Shown here: positions 1-10,702 of the stretch, piece after piece
Layout of the letters: every line of letters starts with the position of its first letter
How positions within the stretch are numbered: the stretch's first letter is position 1
From: Liquidambar formosana
Taxonomy: Eukaryota; Streptophyta; Magnoliopsida; Saxifragales; Altingiaceae
Length of the DNA: 64,000 nt
Assembly: GCA_039720395.1 (NCBI GenBank)
Contig: CM077829.1
Location: 22,523,955 to 22,587,954 of the forward strand
Direction of reading: 5' to 3'
Program-made: the position numbers and the translations under genes
Notes under the pieces: generated by a model
Seen by the model: the letters and a program-made list of their open reading frames with translations, nothing else
What the model was told of the DNA's origin: nothing
Database searches by the model: none

Positions 1-593
1 GACAACCGAGGCTTGTTCCATACTAAAAAAGATCATCCAAGACCTCATTGACCAAAAAGTTTTGTTTTGCCAAGAAATCTATCCAACAAGAGCTGAAATA
101 AAGATATGAAGCAGGGGATCCTCAGGTTGGCCTATTAGGTGAAGCGTCGGGGAAATTTGATTACTATGTGCTGTACTCAAGCCCAAGTCCGATATCAGAT
201 GAGCCGATAGTCCCTTCAGGATGGGATGACTTGCCGACAGAGATGGAGAGCATTGACATGATAGAATGGGATGACCTAATGAATGACTCCGAGGAAGTCC
301 ATGATATATGGGCTAGTGATGATGAACTGGATCATATAACCAGAGGGGGTCGCCATTTCAAGCCTCCCCACCTAGAATCTGAGAATCCGTTGGAAGATTT
401 GGAAGGGCAGAGGCGTCCTAGCTTGCAAGAAGAAGAGGATGAAGTGCTTAGGCAGCTGAAGAAGACCAATGCCAACATCACTATCTGGGGCTTACTCATG
501 GCCTCGCACAAGCACAGACAGACCGTGTTGAAACTGCTGAATCAGATACAAGTGCCTGTTGACACATCCCCGAGGGATTGGTACATTTGGTGA
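1..593 (+). pseudogene. gag C-terminus and gag-pro linker of Tat-1 (broken)
   Basis: Bases 1-167 match the sequence after the second zinc-knuckle-like motif of Tat-2 gag (CSILKKIIQDLIDQKVL against CVILKNVVQDLIDQKVL). They need a frame change to join the open frame at 168. The 168-593 frame is acidic (many Asp/Glu) and contains ITRGGRHFKPPHLESENPL and a segment ending LLNQIQVPVDTSP, both nearly identical in Tat-2. Near base 575 one T is missing relative to Tat-2, which shifts the frame and ends the ORF at 593, while the protease frame picks up from 578. The upstream gag is outside the window. The fragment belongs to the Gag-Pro polyprotein and is not a separate gene. Confidence 0.85.
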
Positions 594-1818
594 ATCCAAC
601 TCCCAAGAACTCAACCATCGTGTTCACCGATGTAGACCTACCTAAAAGCGGGCCGAGCCATTCTCAAGCTCTCTATGTGACCGTTGACACTATGGGGAAG
701 AGGGTTCCCACCGTTCTTATCGACAATGGGTCCGCACTGAATGTATGTCCTCTTCGAACTGCCACTGTTTTGGGTTTGGGACCCACTGATTTCATGCCAT
801 CTGGGCAAACTGTAAGAGCTTATGACAACACCCGTCGAGAAGTAATAAGGGTAGTTACTTTGCCTCTTATCATGGGACCCACTGAATTTAGGGTGGAATT
901 CCAAGTGTTGGATGTGCCGTCATGTTTCAACTTGCTGTTGGGCCGACCTTGGATCCATCCTGCTGGGGCTGTGCCATCTTCACTCCATCAAAAGGTGAAG
1001 TTTCCTTATGAAGGAGCCATAGTAACGCTTCAAGGGGACTATGAATTGAAACTCGCAGGTGTGCCTATATGTGAGATACAACCCGAATCAGCAGCGATAC
1101 CGCTATCTGGGTTTGATTATGTCCAATGCATTGAGAAAGAGCTCGAAAAGGGTGAATTAATACCCTTGGACTTTTGCCCCCATGGCAACTTGCATGTTGG
1201 TGAAATCATGAGAAGAATGAGTTTCTTTCCAGGCATGGGGCTAGGGCGTCGCCAACAAGGGATCCCTACGTCTATTCAAAGCCGTGTCACCTCATACACC
1301 TTCGGGCTAGGATATGAGTCCTCTAGAAATGATCATGCGGAAATGCTAAAGAGGAACAAGGAGAAAGTAAGAGCCAAAGCCGAGGGAAGGGTGCCAGACC
1401 TGAAGATCTCGCCATATCGACCTACTTTGAATGGTTACTTCGTCAAAGAAGGGGATGATTTTCTATATTGCGGGTTTCCAGAGCCCACCTTTGACCAAGC
1501 TACCAAGATCCGAGTTCCGGGTTTTGAAATCTTCTTCACCGAATGGTATCCAATCACAGCTGAAATGGTGGATGATGAAGCCATCAATGATGAGTTCTGG
1601 GAAAAGAAAGAGGAGGACTAGGCAGAGAACCTTGATGCAGGGGCTATGACTGAAATGTTCCAAAATATGATCCTCACCGTGGAAGACTCGACCATTGAAG
1701 AACTCCAGGGTTCATCCATTAGCCATACTACCATGCCACTTCTAAATTGGTACCTTGAATGTGGTGTCATTGCGGAGATCCATGAAGAAGAAGACCTTGG
1801 CCTACCTGATAGCAGCTT
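578..1818 (+). pseudogene. Aspartic protease with G-patch-like segment (Tat-1 pro)
   Basis: The frame encodes a retropepsin-like domain. The active-site strand reads VLIDNGSALNVCPL, so the usual D-T/S-G is D-N-G, followed by the flap-side segment and LLLGRPWIHPAGAVPSSLHQK. About 100 residues later comes a glycine-rich FFPGMGLGRRQQGIP that resembles a G-patch, an RNA-binding motif also found after the protease in betaretroviruses. A TAG at 1619-1621 interrupts the frame where Tat-2 has Trp (TGG). Beyond it the frame stays open to codon 1817-1819, where the intron donor begins. The protease would mature the Gag-Pol polyprotein in the virus-like particle. The TAG and the upstream 1-nt deletion make this copy non-functional. 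Confidence 0.85.
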
Positions 1819-1989
1819 GTAGGTGTCTTAGTTTAGTAATATTTCCCTAATTCAATAAGATGTATCTACTTAACTCACCTTGTGGAGTCATAGTATTGGT
1901 ATAGATTTGTTTGTTTTCTTTCTTTCTTTTGTGTGTCATTCCCATTATTCCTAGTCAATAAAGTGTGCTTTCTTTCTCTATATATGTAG
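1819..1989 (+). other. Pro-pol intron of Tat-1 (171 bp, GT-AG)
   Basis: The donor is GTAGGT at 1819 and the acceptor is ATGTAG ending at 1989. Splicing joins TT of the last pro codon to T of the RT exon and restores one frame through PDSS into the RT N-terminus. Tat-2 has the same donor, a TTTGCAG acceptor, the same phase and 169 bp. A spliced intron between PR and RT is known from Ogre elements. The unspliced RNA meets a stop at 1820-1822, so splicing would set the ratio of Gag-Pro to Gag-Pol. Confidence 0.75.
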
Positions 1990-4900
1990 TGTCTCTTTTC
2001 TCTCCTCTATGGATATTTATGGCATGGATATAGATCCTAGGAACGATGTCCCCCCGAAGCTCGTTGAGCAAAGGAAAAGGGGCGTCACCGAACCTAATAT
2101 GGATGAATTGGAATCAATCAACTTAGGGACGAATGAATTGCCAAGAATAGTTAAAATTGGGAAAACCCTCTCCCCCGTTGAAAAAGAAAAGATGATCTCC
2201 CTCTTGAAAGCCAACATTATGGCTTTTGCATGGTCTTATGAAGACATGCCTGGCATCGACCCCGATATTGTGCAACATTATATCCCCACTAATTCCCTAA
2301 AGAAGCCGGTAAAGCAGAAACTCAGAAGATTAAAACCAGAATGGGCTCTAAAAGTAAAAGAAGAGGTAACTAAACAACTAGACGCGGGTTTCCTCCAAGT
2401 TGTGGAGTACCCCGAGTGGTTGTCGAATATAGTGCCTATGCCTAAAAAAGATGGGAAAGTAAGGATGTGTGTCGATTTCCGAGATCTCAACGCAGCGAGC
2501 CCTAAGGATGACTTTCCTTTACCCCATATCGACGTGTTGGTGGATAGTACAGTGGGACATGCACTCCTCTCCTTCATGGACGGATTCTCCGGGTATAACC
2601 AGATAAAGATGGCGCCTCAAGACATGGAGAAAACAGCCTTTATCACGCAATGGGGAACGTACTGTTACAAGGTAATGCCTTTTGGCTTAAGAAACGCTGG
2701 GGCTACTTACCAAAGAGCAGCTACGACCCTATTGCATGATATAATCCATAAGGAAGTCAAGGTTTACGTCGATGATATGATCGTGAAGGCCGTGGATAGG
2801 GAAGGGCATTTCAAGGCACTAGAGAAATTCTTAGAGCGAGCAAAAAAGTACAATCTCCGTCTCAACCCACAGAAGTGTGCTTTCGGCGTCACTGCAGGCA
2901 AGCTATTGGGGTTTATGATCACTCAGAGAGGTATCGAAGTGGACCCAGGGAAGATAAAAGCTATTGTGGAGATGGAGCCGCCTAGCATTGAGAAGCAGAT
3001 CCGGGGTTTTCTGGGAAGAGTTCAATACATAAGCCGATTCATTGCCAACTTAACCATGGTTTGCGAACCAATCTTCAAATTGCTTAAGAAAGGTGTGCCA
3101 AAAGTATGGAACAAAGAATGCCAAGAGGCCTTTGAGACCATTAAGAGATACTTGAGCAATCCTCCAATCTTAGTTCCCCCACGGCAAGGTGCGCCGCTTT
3201 TGTTATACTTAACGGTCACCGAAACCGCGACGGGAGCTTTGTTAGCTCAATATCTTGAAGGGTCTACAAAGGAGAATGCCATCTACTACCTCAGCAAGAA
3301 AATGACAGACTATGAAGTGAAGTACAATGCAATTGAAAAGGCTTGTGTGGCACTAGTATGGGCGACGCAGAAACTCCGGCACTACATGATGTCCTTCGAA
3401 GTGTTCTTGATAAGTCGCATGGACCCGTTAAAGTACCTGGTAGAAAGGCCGGTATTGTCATTCAGAACTGCTCGATGGTCAATTCTCCTTAACGAATTCG
3501 ACATCAAGTACGTGAATCAGAAGTCTATCAAGGGAAGCGTCATCGCAGACTACCTAGCCAGCTGTCCGGTGTCATCATCTGCTCCATTCAACGATCAGTT
3601 TCCAGACGAGGACGTGCTAGAGATTGGCAGAAAAATTTGGAGAGTATACTTCGATGGGGCAGCCAATAAGAAAGGTTATGGGATAGGAGTCCTGCTGGTC
3701 TCACCTGAAGAGGCATTTACACCGTTGGCGGTCAAGTTGGGGTTCGAAGCTACCAACAACATTGCTGAGTATGAGGCCTGTATCCTAGCACTGGAAGCGG
3801 CACTTGAATTGGGGATCAAAGAATTAGAAGTGTTCGGGGACTTGGCGCTAATCATTTGTCAGATAAAAGGGGAATGGAAAACTCGAGATGAGAAGCTGCT
3901 ACCCTACCATGCCTACCTGGAAGCTCTAACCAAGGAGTTCTCAGAGATAGAATTTAACTACCTTTCAAGGAACAAGAACCAGTTCGCCGATGCCTTGGCG
4001 ACCTTAGCATCCATGGTGGAGATACCTGAAGGGGGAAATGTGAAGCCGTTGGTGATAGAATGCCAAGACAAGCCTGTGTACTGTTGTGCAATCCGAGGAG
4101 GAGAGGTAAATGATGGCCGTCCGTGGTTCCATGACATAAAGAAGTTCATTGAAGAAAGGGAATACCCAGAAGGAGCATCTCGTATCGATAGAAAAACCCT
4201 AAGGCGGTTGGCGAGTCACTATATACTTTGTGGAGGAAAGCTATATCGGAGATCATACGACGGGATCCACCTGCTGTGTGTCACCGAGGAGGAAGCCGAG
4301 CATCTGATTAAAGAAATCCATGAAGGGACAGGGGCTCCGCACATGAACGGCTATATGTTGGCTAAGAAAATCATGAGGCTAGGCTATTATTGGTCCACCA
4401 TGGAAAGAGACTGCCACGCACATGTCAAGAAGTGCCACAAATGCCAACTGTTCGCCAGTGGACAACATTTGCCTTCTATGCCTTTAACAAGTATGTCGTC
4501 ACCTTGGCCATTCGCAGTATGGGGGATAGATATCATCGGACAGATCAAGCCAAAGGCATCAAATGGGCATGAATACATCCTGGTCGCCATCGACTACTTC
4601 ACTAAGTGGGTGGAAGCAGCGTCCTTCAAGACCTTGAATTCCAAGAAGGTAGCACAGTTCATACAGCACAGCATCATCTATCGATATGGGGTACCGCATG
4701 AAGTTATCTCAGACAATGGCCAGCACTTTCAGAAAGAAACCCATGAGCTCTTGCAAAAGTATGGCATAGCCCACCATCTGTCGTCACCATACCGTCCTCA
4801 GACTAATGGAGCGGTGGAAGCAGCTAACAAGAACATCAAGAAGATACTACAGAAGACTGCGGACTCACACACAGACTGGCATGAGAAGTTGCCATTGGCT

Positions 4901-5368
4901 CTATGGGGTTACAGAACATCAATAAGGTCGTCAACAGGGGCTACCCCTTATTCTCTAGTTTATGGAATCGAGGCCGTGTTGCCAGTTGAATTGGAAGTTC
5001 CTTCACTAAGAGTTGCCGTGGAGAGCCAGATAACAGAAGTGGACTGGGTTAAGAGCCGCTATGATGAGTTAGCTTTGCTGGATGAAAGGCGTTTAAGGGC
5101 GCTGTATCATGTTCAGGGGTATCAACGGAGAGTTGCCAGAGCATTCAACAAGCATGTCAAAGATCGAGGTCTAAAGAAAGGGGATGTAGTGCTGAAAGAA
5201 ATCAGAGCTCCAGTGTTCGATCCGCGGGGAAAATTCAAGCCAAGTTGGGGTGGGCCATACATTGTCAAAGAGATATTGCCAGCAGGGGCTGTTCGCCTCA
5301 TGGATTTAGATGGAATTGAGTTCGCTCGTCCAACTAATTTGGATCAATTGAAGAAATATCATGTTTGA
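1990..5368 (+). CDS. pol: Tat-1 pol: reverse transcriptase, two RNase H domains, integrase (intact frame)
   Basis: The frame has 1119 codons counted from the ATG at 2009; the exon begins at 1990. RT spans roughly residues 85-330 with MPFGLRNAGATYQR and YVDD at 253-256. The connection/RNase H that follows (about 390-470) lacks the usual first Asp (LYLTVTETATGALL). It is followed by a second RNase H (about 545-660) with D549 in YFDGAA, Glu in AEYEA, Asp in FGDLAL and Asp in FADALA, the Tat-clade arrangement. Integrase has a HHCC-type finger (IHEG, PHMNG, CHKCQ) and the catalytic triad D841 (GIDIIG), D902 (SDNGQ) and E937 (GAVEAAN), then a chromatin-proximal C-terminus ending RPTNLDQLKKYHV. No chromodomain is seen. 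The frame has no stop, unlike its counterpart in Tat-2, and could in principle supply pol in trans. Confidence 0.93.
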
Positions 5369-5399
5369 AGCCTACTAGGTTGAAAACCCGTAAGGGCGG

Positions 5400-7058
5400 T
5401 GTTGGGAATCGAACAAAGAGGGAAAAATAGAAGTGCGGAATATAAAAATTTTTCCTACGATTCCCAATCCCATGAATCTAACTATGCATAACACAAAATC
5501 AAACCCTAACTACGAAGAGGGTTAGAACACTTACAAGATTTTTGTCTTCTCCGTTTTGCTCCAAGCTTCTACTCCGGACAGCGGTGAATGAGCAGCCCAA
5601 GTGTGCTGCCTCCAACGGTATCCACACCTAGCTAGAGCTTCAAGCCTTTTCTTTCTTCTTCCTTGTTGTTGCTAGAGGTGGAGAAGAGAGAGAGAGAGAA
5701 GAGAGCCTCCAAAGGGCTGGACGGCTAGGGTTTATTGTGCAAGCCTTCTTGTGCCATGTCACACATAAGTGTGACTTATATAGGCAGCCCACTAAAGGGG
5801 GCTGGCCATGGGGAAGAAACCCTAATAGGGTTATGTGTAATTACTCTTAATTGCACATTAACCCCTATTATTTGTATCAAATACAAATAGGCCTATAAAG
5901 AACTATTCTTTATTCACTAAAACCCTTTCTCTCATAGACTTTAAAGCTCATCTTGCATGATCAGTGTGTGACCCATTGGGTTCACATCATCAAGTAGTAG
6001 GAATAGCACGAGGTGTGCACAATGGAACTCTTTCCATTTAGGGTCTAATTGGAACTCCTTCCAATTCCCTAATTGATTATAACTCACTTATATCAATTAG
6101 GGCTTCTACTAACCATGAGTAACACCTAGCATATGGCTCATGGTGTGGTCCTTAATGAGGTGAATAGTCATTTACAAAGAACCCTTCTGTTATAGTTTAT
6201 AGGTTACAATTGCATCCTTCCTTCAACACAATGTCTCTAATTGAACTAATAGGATATGGAAGTCTGTCAAGTCCCTAGTTCAATTACTTTATACTCATTC
6301 ATAGATATCAACTCATTGATGAACTCATGAAACTCTTTTCATATTCATCCTACCATGGCCATGGATTTAATGAGTTATATTATGAATGCTATATGAGACA
6401 TTCTCTCTCTTTTCCTGAGAGTGATGGATCCCTTGTTGATCACTCATATGCCTTCACACACATAGCAGTAGGGCCAATGAACACCTTTGCAGACCCTTGA
6501 ATAGGATCTGCACTTAGTGTTATCAAACTTCTAAAGCTACATGCATAAGGCAACTATGGTGTCTCAGGTCTAAGGATTACTTGTACCACTATAACAATGA
6601 GAAACTAATTGACAGGCAGGATAAAACTCCATTCAGTTTATCTCATATCTTTGGTCACATTCAGTGTACCTATTCTCGCAATAGGCACCCACTTGTTGGT
6701 TGTAGTGTCTCCACACAAATAGCTTGAGACTAGCTATCCTCCTATAGAGTCAGCCTAACAAGTGCTAGTCCTATGGTTCATTACTGTCCATCATAGTGAA
6801 CCTTCAACTAGGAATGCTTTAGGAGTTTAGTACAGAGATATATCTATAGTCTCAAAATTACAACTCTTTGTAATTCCATATTCTCAACTCTAACTCCATG
6901 GACATATTATGTAAATATAAATGATGCATATAAACATAATAGAATAAGCCCTTTTATTAAATCAATAATAAATGTGACATACATAAATGAAATCAAATGA
7001 TTGTTCCTAATCCCTAAACAATCATCTCTATGATTGGCTCTAGGGCATAATCCTAACA
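5400..7058 (-). mobile_element. Solo LTR of the copia-derived family (TSD GGCGG)
   Basis: This 1659-bp LTR is in inverted orientation: it reads TGTTGGGAATCG at the left and CCTAACA at the right on the plus strand. It is flanked by GGCGG at 5395-5399 and 7059-7063, a perfect 5-bp target duplication. It splits the Tat-1 segment just 3' of pol; the two flanks are contiguous in Tat-2 near 53380-53410. No internal sequence remains, so unequal recombination removed it. Confidence 0.95.
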
Positions 7059-7109
7059 GGCGGCCTAGGCAAAAGTTAAGGCATAAGAACTACGTAAGAC
7101 CTGATTCTC

Positions 7110-7182
7110 CATTCAAAAACAAAAAAAAACAAAAACAAAAAAAAAAAAAAAAAAACAAAAAAAAAAGAAGAAAAAAAAACCA
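7110..7182 (+). repeat. A-rich tract between pol and the antisense gene (Tat-1)
   Basis: Nearly pure A with interspersed C and G lies between the 3' end of pol and the 3' end of the antisense gene, that is, between convergent transcription units. Tat-2 has the complementary T-rich tract at 53250-53342, so the tract is conserved in place though not in length. Confidence 0.8.
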
Positions 7183-7362
7183 TGGAGATACGTAGGCAAC
7201 CCATAAAGTTACCTTGGGTGCGGTCTAAATCAAACAAGAAAATCCCAAATTTGATTTATTATTGGCAATTTATTCAAAACTAAAATTGATTGACATAGCA
7301 ATTCATTGGTATTAAGTAAAAGAACTATAAATATGCCATAAATATCCTATTCTATTGAGTCT

Positions 7363-8649
7363 TCAGTTTTTCTTGGGCTTCTTTGCAGCTCGCTCCTCAG
7401 CTTTCTTCTTCTCTCTTTCATGTCTTCTTTTCTTCCTCAAGTCATGTTCATAAGCTGTTGTCACTGCTTCCATAATATCTTCTCTGCAAGATCCAAGTTC
7501 GTTGTTCTTGATAAGTCCAAAAATCCTTTCTCTTCGAGTAGTCTCTCTCTCACCTAAATTGCTTTTCAACCATTCCTTATACTCGGGGCTCATCATATAT
7601 GGACCATCAGTATTCGTAACTTGGGTTAGTATCAACTTGCTAGGCCATCGGTCCTTCGCCCAAGTCACTACAGAAAGACCCGCGGGCACCACAGGATAGT
7701 CACCTTTCAAGGAAGTGGGTATGGTTTGCATGGCGCCCATCTGACGAAGAACCCTTGAAGGCCAATAGAAGGAAGTAGACCTCAGTCCTATGAGTCTCAC
7801 CATGGCGCATCCAGAAGTCCGCTGAAGCACCTGGTCACTGCAGCCCCATATGAATACAAACCACTTGACACTCCTCCAAGAAAGGGTTTGGAAGTAACCT
7901 AGCCAATCTCTCAATGAAAATTGCCCAGGTAGTTCAATGCGGCGAAGGCAGTAATGCTGGGGCTTGTATGATGTAATGGCAACTGGTGACAAGAAATTCA
8001 GTCTTTCAAGCAACCACATCTGCAGTAGAATGGGGCTACTTCCTAAAGGAACCTTTGGGTCCTCATGAGTTTTATCCAAACCATTCAGGGTTTCAGCTAG
8101 CACCATGGGAATCAAGTTATGGCCCTTAGCAAGGAGAGGAATCAAGTCACAGATTTGAATGGGAACATGTGGAGTACCAGTGGAAATAAGAAAACGACCA
8201 ATGAGGCAAAAGGCAAGAGCATGCTTAATAGGAAAGGTAAAATTCAGAATACCTTTACTATCACAAGCTAAAAAAGAGGTTGCCAATTTCATCAAGTCTA
8301 CCATATGGTCCTTTACAAACGTAGAGGCATATTGTGAGTGAATCCCAAGTAGATTGGAGAAAGAAGTAAGAAAACTTGGGCGAGGAGTAGGGAGAATGAA
8401 AGGACCTACCGTTGAAACTCCATACAATGCACAGAATTCCTCCATGGTTGGGCACAGTTCTTCATAGTTGAAGCGGAACACATGAACTTGAGGATCCCAA
8501 AAATATGTAGCAGCAGTCAAGAGGTTCGTTTCAAGCCTCACATGCCTCAAGGAGAGCAATGGATCCAAGCCAAAGCACTTGAACTCAGATTTTGCTTCAG
8601 CACTCATAACTCTCAAAAACCCTCCTAAAAATTTGTCTAGAGCCTCCAT
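7363..8649 (-). CDS. Antisense gene of Tat-1: PMD-like protein, intact, 428 aa
   Basis: This uninterrupted 428-codon frame lies antisense to the element, 3' of integrase. The N-terminal part has WDPQVHVFRF and CPTMEEFCALYGV (residues about 66-78), which resemble the core of plant mobile domain proteins (a Thr/Pro-Thr-x-Asp/Glu-Glu-Phe helix before a Leu-Tyr-Gly turn). Further on come LLQMWLLERLNFL and RDWLGYFQTLSWRSVKWFVF. The C-terminus from about residue 405 is very basic (RKKRRHEREKKK) and could be a nuclear localisation or nucleic-acid-binding tail. A TATA-like box lies about 50 nt upstream of the ATG with a GC-rich dyad block behind it, so it probably has its own promoter. Antisense ORFs downstream of pol are known in Tat elements. 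The function is not established. Tat-2 carries a homologue broken by one stop. Confidence 0.8.
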   Translation of the reverse strand: MEALDKFLGGFLRVMSAEAKSEFKCFGLDPLLSLRHVRLETNLLTAATYFWDPQVHVFRFNYEELCPTMEEFCALYGVSTVGPFILPTPRPSFLTSFSNLLGIHSQYASTFVKDHMVDLMKLATSFLACDSKGILNFTFPIKHALAFCLIGRFLISTGTPHVPIQICDLIPLLAKGHNLIPMVLAETLNGLDKTHEDPKVPLGSSPILLQMWLLERLNFLSPVAITSYKPQHYCLRRIELPGQFSLRDWLGYFQTLSWRSVKWFVFIWGCSDQVLQRTSGCAMVRLIGLRSTSFYWPSRVLRQMGAMQTIPTSLKGDYPVVPAGLSVVTWAKDRWPSKLILTQVTNTDGPYMMSPEYKEWLKSNLGERETTRRERIFGLIKNNELGSCREDIMEAVTTAYEHDLRKKRRHEREKKKAEERAAKKPKKN

Positions 8650-8696
8650 AATTTCTAATGAATGAATACAAGTAGGTTTAGGAACCTCTTGGATGT

Positions 8697-8706
8697 GTTT
8701 TTATAG
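8697..8706 (-). promoter_or_regulatory. TATA-like box of the Tat-1 antisense gene
   Basis: On the minus strand the sequence reads CTATAAAAAC about 50 nt before the ATG. The same CCCTATAAAAACACA stands before the homologous ATG in Tat-2 (51726-51740). Conservation in both copies supports a promoter role; no transcript evidence is available. Confidence 0.6.
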
Positions 8707-8795
8707 GGAAAAGGTCACAAATCCAAGTTCAAATAGGAAAAAACCCATCAGAATAGGAAGTTTCCTATTCAAAGTGGGATTTCCGCTTCGGGCTC

Positions 8796-8847
8796 GGGTA
8801 ACCACCCAGGCCTGGGCGGCTAGCCTCCCGAGGCCTGGTGGTCACCC
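8796..8847. repeat. GC-rich dyad block upstream of the Tat-1 antisense gene
   Basis: The block is bounded by GGGTAACC and GGTCACCC, with internal palindromes such as CCCAGGCCTGGG. It is the short (52 bp) member of a recurring block found at five other places in the window and lies about 150 bp upstream of the antisense ATG. Confidence 0.75.
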
Positions 8848-9031
8848 AAGCCACTTTGTTTTGGTTTTGCTTCTCGCTTTGTCTCGCCTTGACGCGTGAT
8901 CAAACCTCCTTCCAAATGAGATATTCAACACTTTTTAAGCTTAAAATCAATCAAATTCCATCTTGAAATCAATTCCTTGAATTGATTTTATGTTCAAAAG
9001 GGTTGAATATATTTCCCCTGTGTCATGCCAA
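8848..9031 (+). other. Tat-1 spacer left of the copia insertion
   Basis: This short segment between the dyad block and the copia insertion continues at 18721. It is AT-rich and has no ORF. Tat-2 has its whole seven-exon antisense gene in the corresponding interval. Confidence 0.6.
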
Positions 9032-10688
9032 TGTTAGGATTATGCCCTAGAGCCAATCATAGAGATGATTGTTTAGGGATTAGGAACAATCATTTGATTT
9101 CATTTATGTATGTCACATTTATTATTGATTTAATAAAAGGGCTTATTCTATTATGTTTATATGCATCATTTATATTTACATAATATGTCCATGGAGTTAG
9201 AGTTGAGAATATGGAATTACAAAGAGTTGTAATTTTGAGACTATAGATATATCTCTATACTAAACTCCTTAAGCATTCCTAGTTGAAGGTTCACTATGAT
9301 GGACAGTAATGAACCATAGGACTAGCACTTGTTAGGTTGACTCTATAGGAGGATAGCTAGTCTCAAGCTATTTGTGTGGAGACACTACAACCAACAAGTG
9401 GGTGCCTATTATAAGAATAGGTACACTGAATGTGACCAAAGATATGAGATAAACTGAATGGAGTTTTATCCTGCCTGTCAATCAGTTTCTCATTGTTATA
9501 GTGGTACAAGTAATCCTTAGACCTGAGACACCATAGTTGCCTTATGCATGTAGCTTTAGAAGTTTGATAACACTAAGTGCAGATCCTATTCAGGGGTCTG
9601 CAAAGGTGTTCATTGGCCCTACTGCTATGTGTATGAAGGCATGTGAGTGATCAACAAGGGATCCATCACTCTCAGGAAAAAGAGAGAGAATGTCTCATAT
9701 AGCATTCATAATATAACTCATTAAATCCATGGCCATGGTAGGATGAATATGAAAAGAGTTTCATGAGTTCATCAATGAGTTGATATCTATGAATGAGTAT
9801 AAAGTAATTGAACTAGGGACTTGACAGACTTCCATATCCTATTAGTTCAATTGGAGACATTGTGTTGAAGGAAGGATGCAATTGTAACCTATAAACTATA
9901 ACAGAAGGGTTCTTTGTAAATGACTATTCACCTCATTAAGGACCACACCATGAGCCATATGCTAGGTGTTACTCATGGTTAGTAGAAGCCCTAATTGATA
10001 TAAGTGAGTTATAATCAATTAGGGAATTGGAAGGAGTTCCAATTAGACCCTAAATGGAAAGAGTTCCATTGTGCACACCTTGTGCTATTCCTACTACTTA
10101 ATGATGTGAACCCAATGGGTCACACACTGATCATGCAAGAAGGGCTTTAAAGTCTATGAGAGAAAGGGTTTTAGTGAATAAAGAATAGTTCTTTATGGGC
10201 CTATTTGTATTTGATACAAATAATAGGGGTTAATGTGCAATTAAGAGTAATTACACATAACCCTATTAGGGTTTCTTCCCCATGGCCAGCCCCCTTTAGT
10301 GGGCTGCCTATATAAGTCACACTTATGTGTGACATGGCATAAGAGGCTTGCACAAAAACCCTAGCCGTCCAGCCCCTTGGAGGCTCTCTTCTCTCTCTCT
10401 CTCTTCTCCACCTCTAGCAACAACAAGGAAGAAGAAAGAAAAGGCTTGAAGCTCTAGCTAGGTGTGGATACCGTTGGAGGCAGCACACTTGGGCTGCTCA
10501 TTCACCGCTGTCCGGAGTAGAAGCTTGGAGCAAAACGGAGAAGACAAAAATCCTGTAAGTGTTCTACCCTCTTCGTAGTTAGGGTTTGATTTTGTGTTAT
10601 GCATAGTTAGATTCATGGGATTGGGAATCGTAGGAAAAATTTTTTATATTCCGCACTTCTATTTTTCCCTCTTGTTCGATTCCCAACA
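9032..10688 (+). repeat. 5' LTR of Copia-A
   Basis: The LTR begins TGTTAGGATTATG and ends GATTCCCAACA. A TATATAAG at 10309-10316 is followed by a C/T-rich initiator-like stretch and a GA-rich region near 10380-10440. The same LTR is present as solo copies at 5400 and 27528. Confidence 0.95.
10309..10333 (+). promoter_or_regulatory. Copia LTR TATA box fused to a perfect palindrome
   Basis: TATATAAG (10309-10316) runs directly into GTCACACTTATGTGTGAC (10316-10333), with 7-bp arms GTCACAC/GTGTGAC and a TTAT centre. Every copy of this LTR inspected keeps it. Confidence 0.6.
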
Positions 10689-10689
10689 G

Positions 10690-10702
10690 TGGTATCAGAG
10701 CC
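10690..10702 (+). other. Primer-binding site of Copia-A (initiator-Met tRNA type)
   Basis: TGGTATCAGAGCC follows the 5' LTR after a single G. It is the classic complement of the initiator Met tRNA 3' end used by plant copia elements. Copia-B has one change (TATTAG). Confidence 0.9.
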
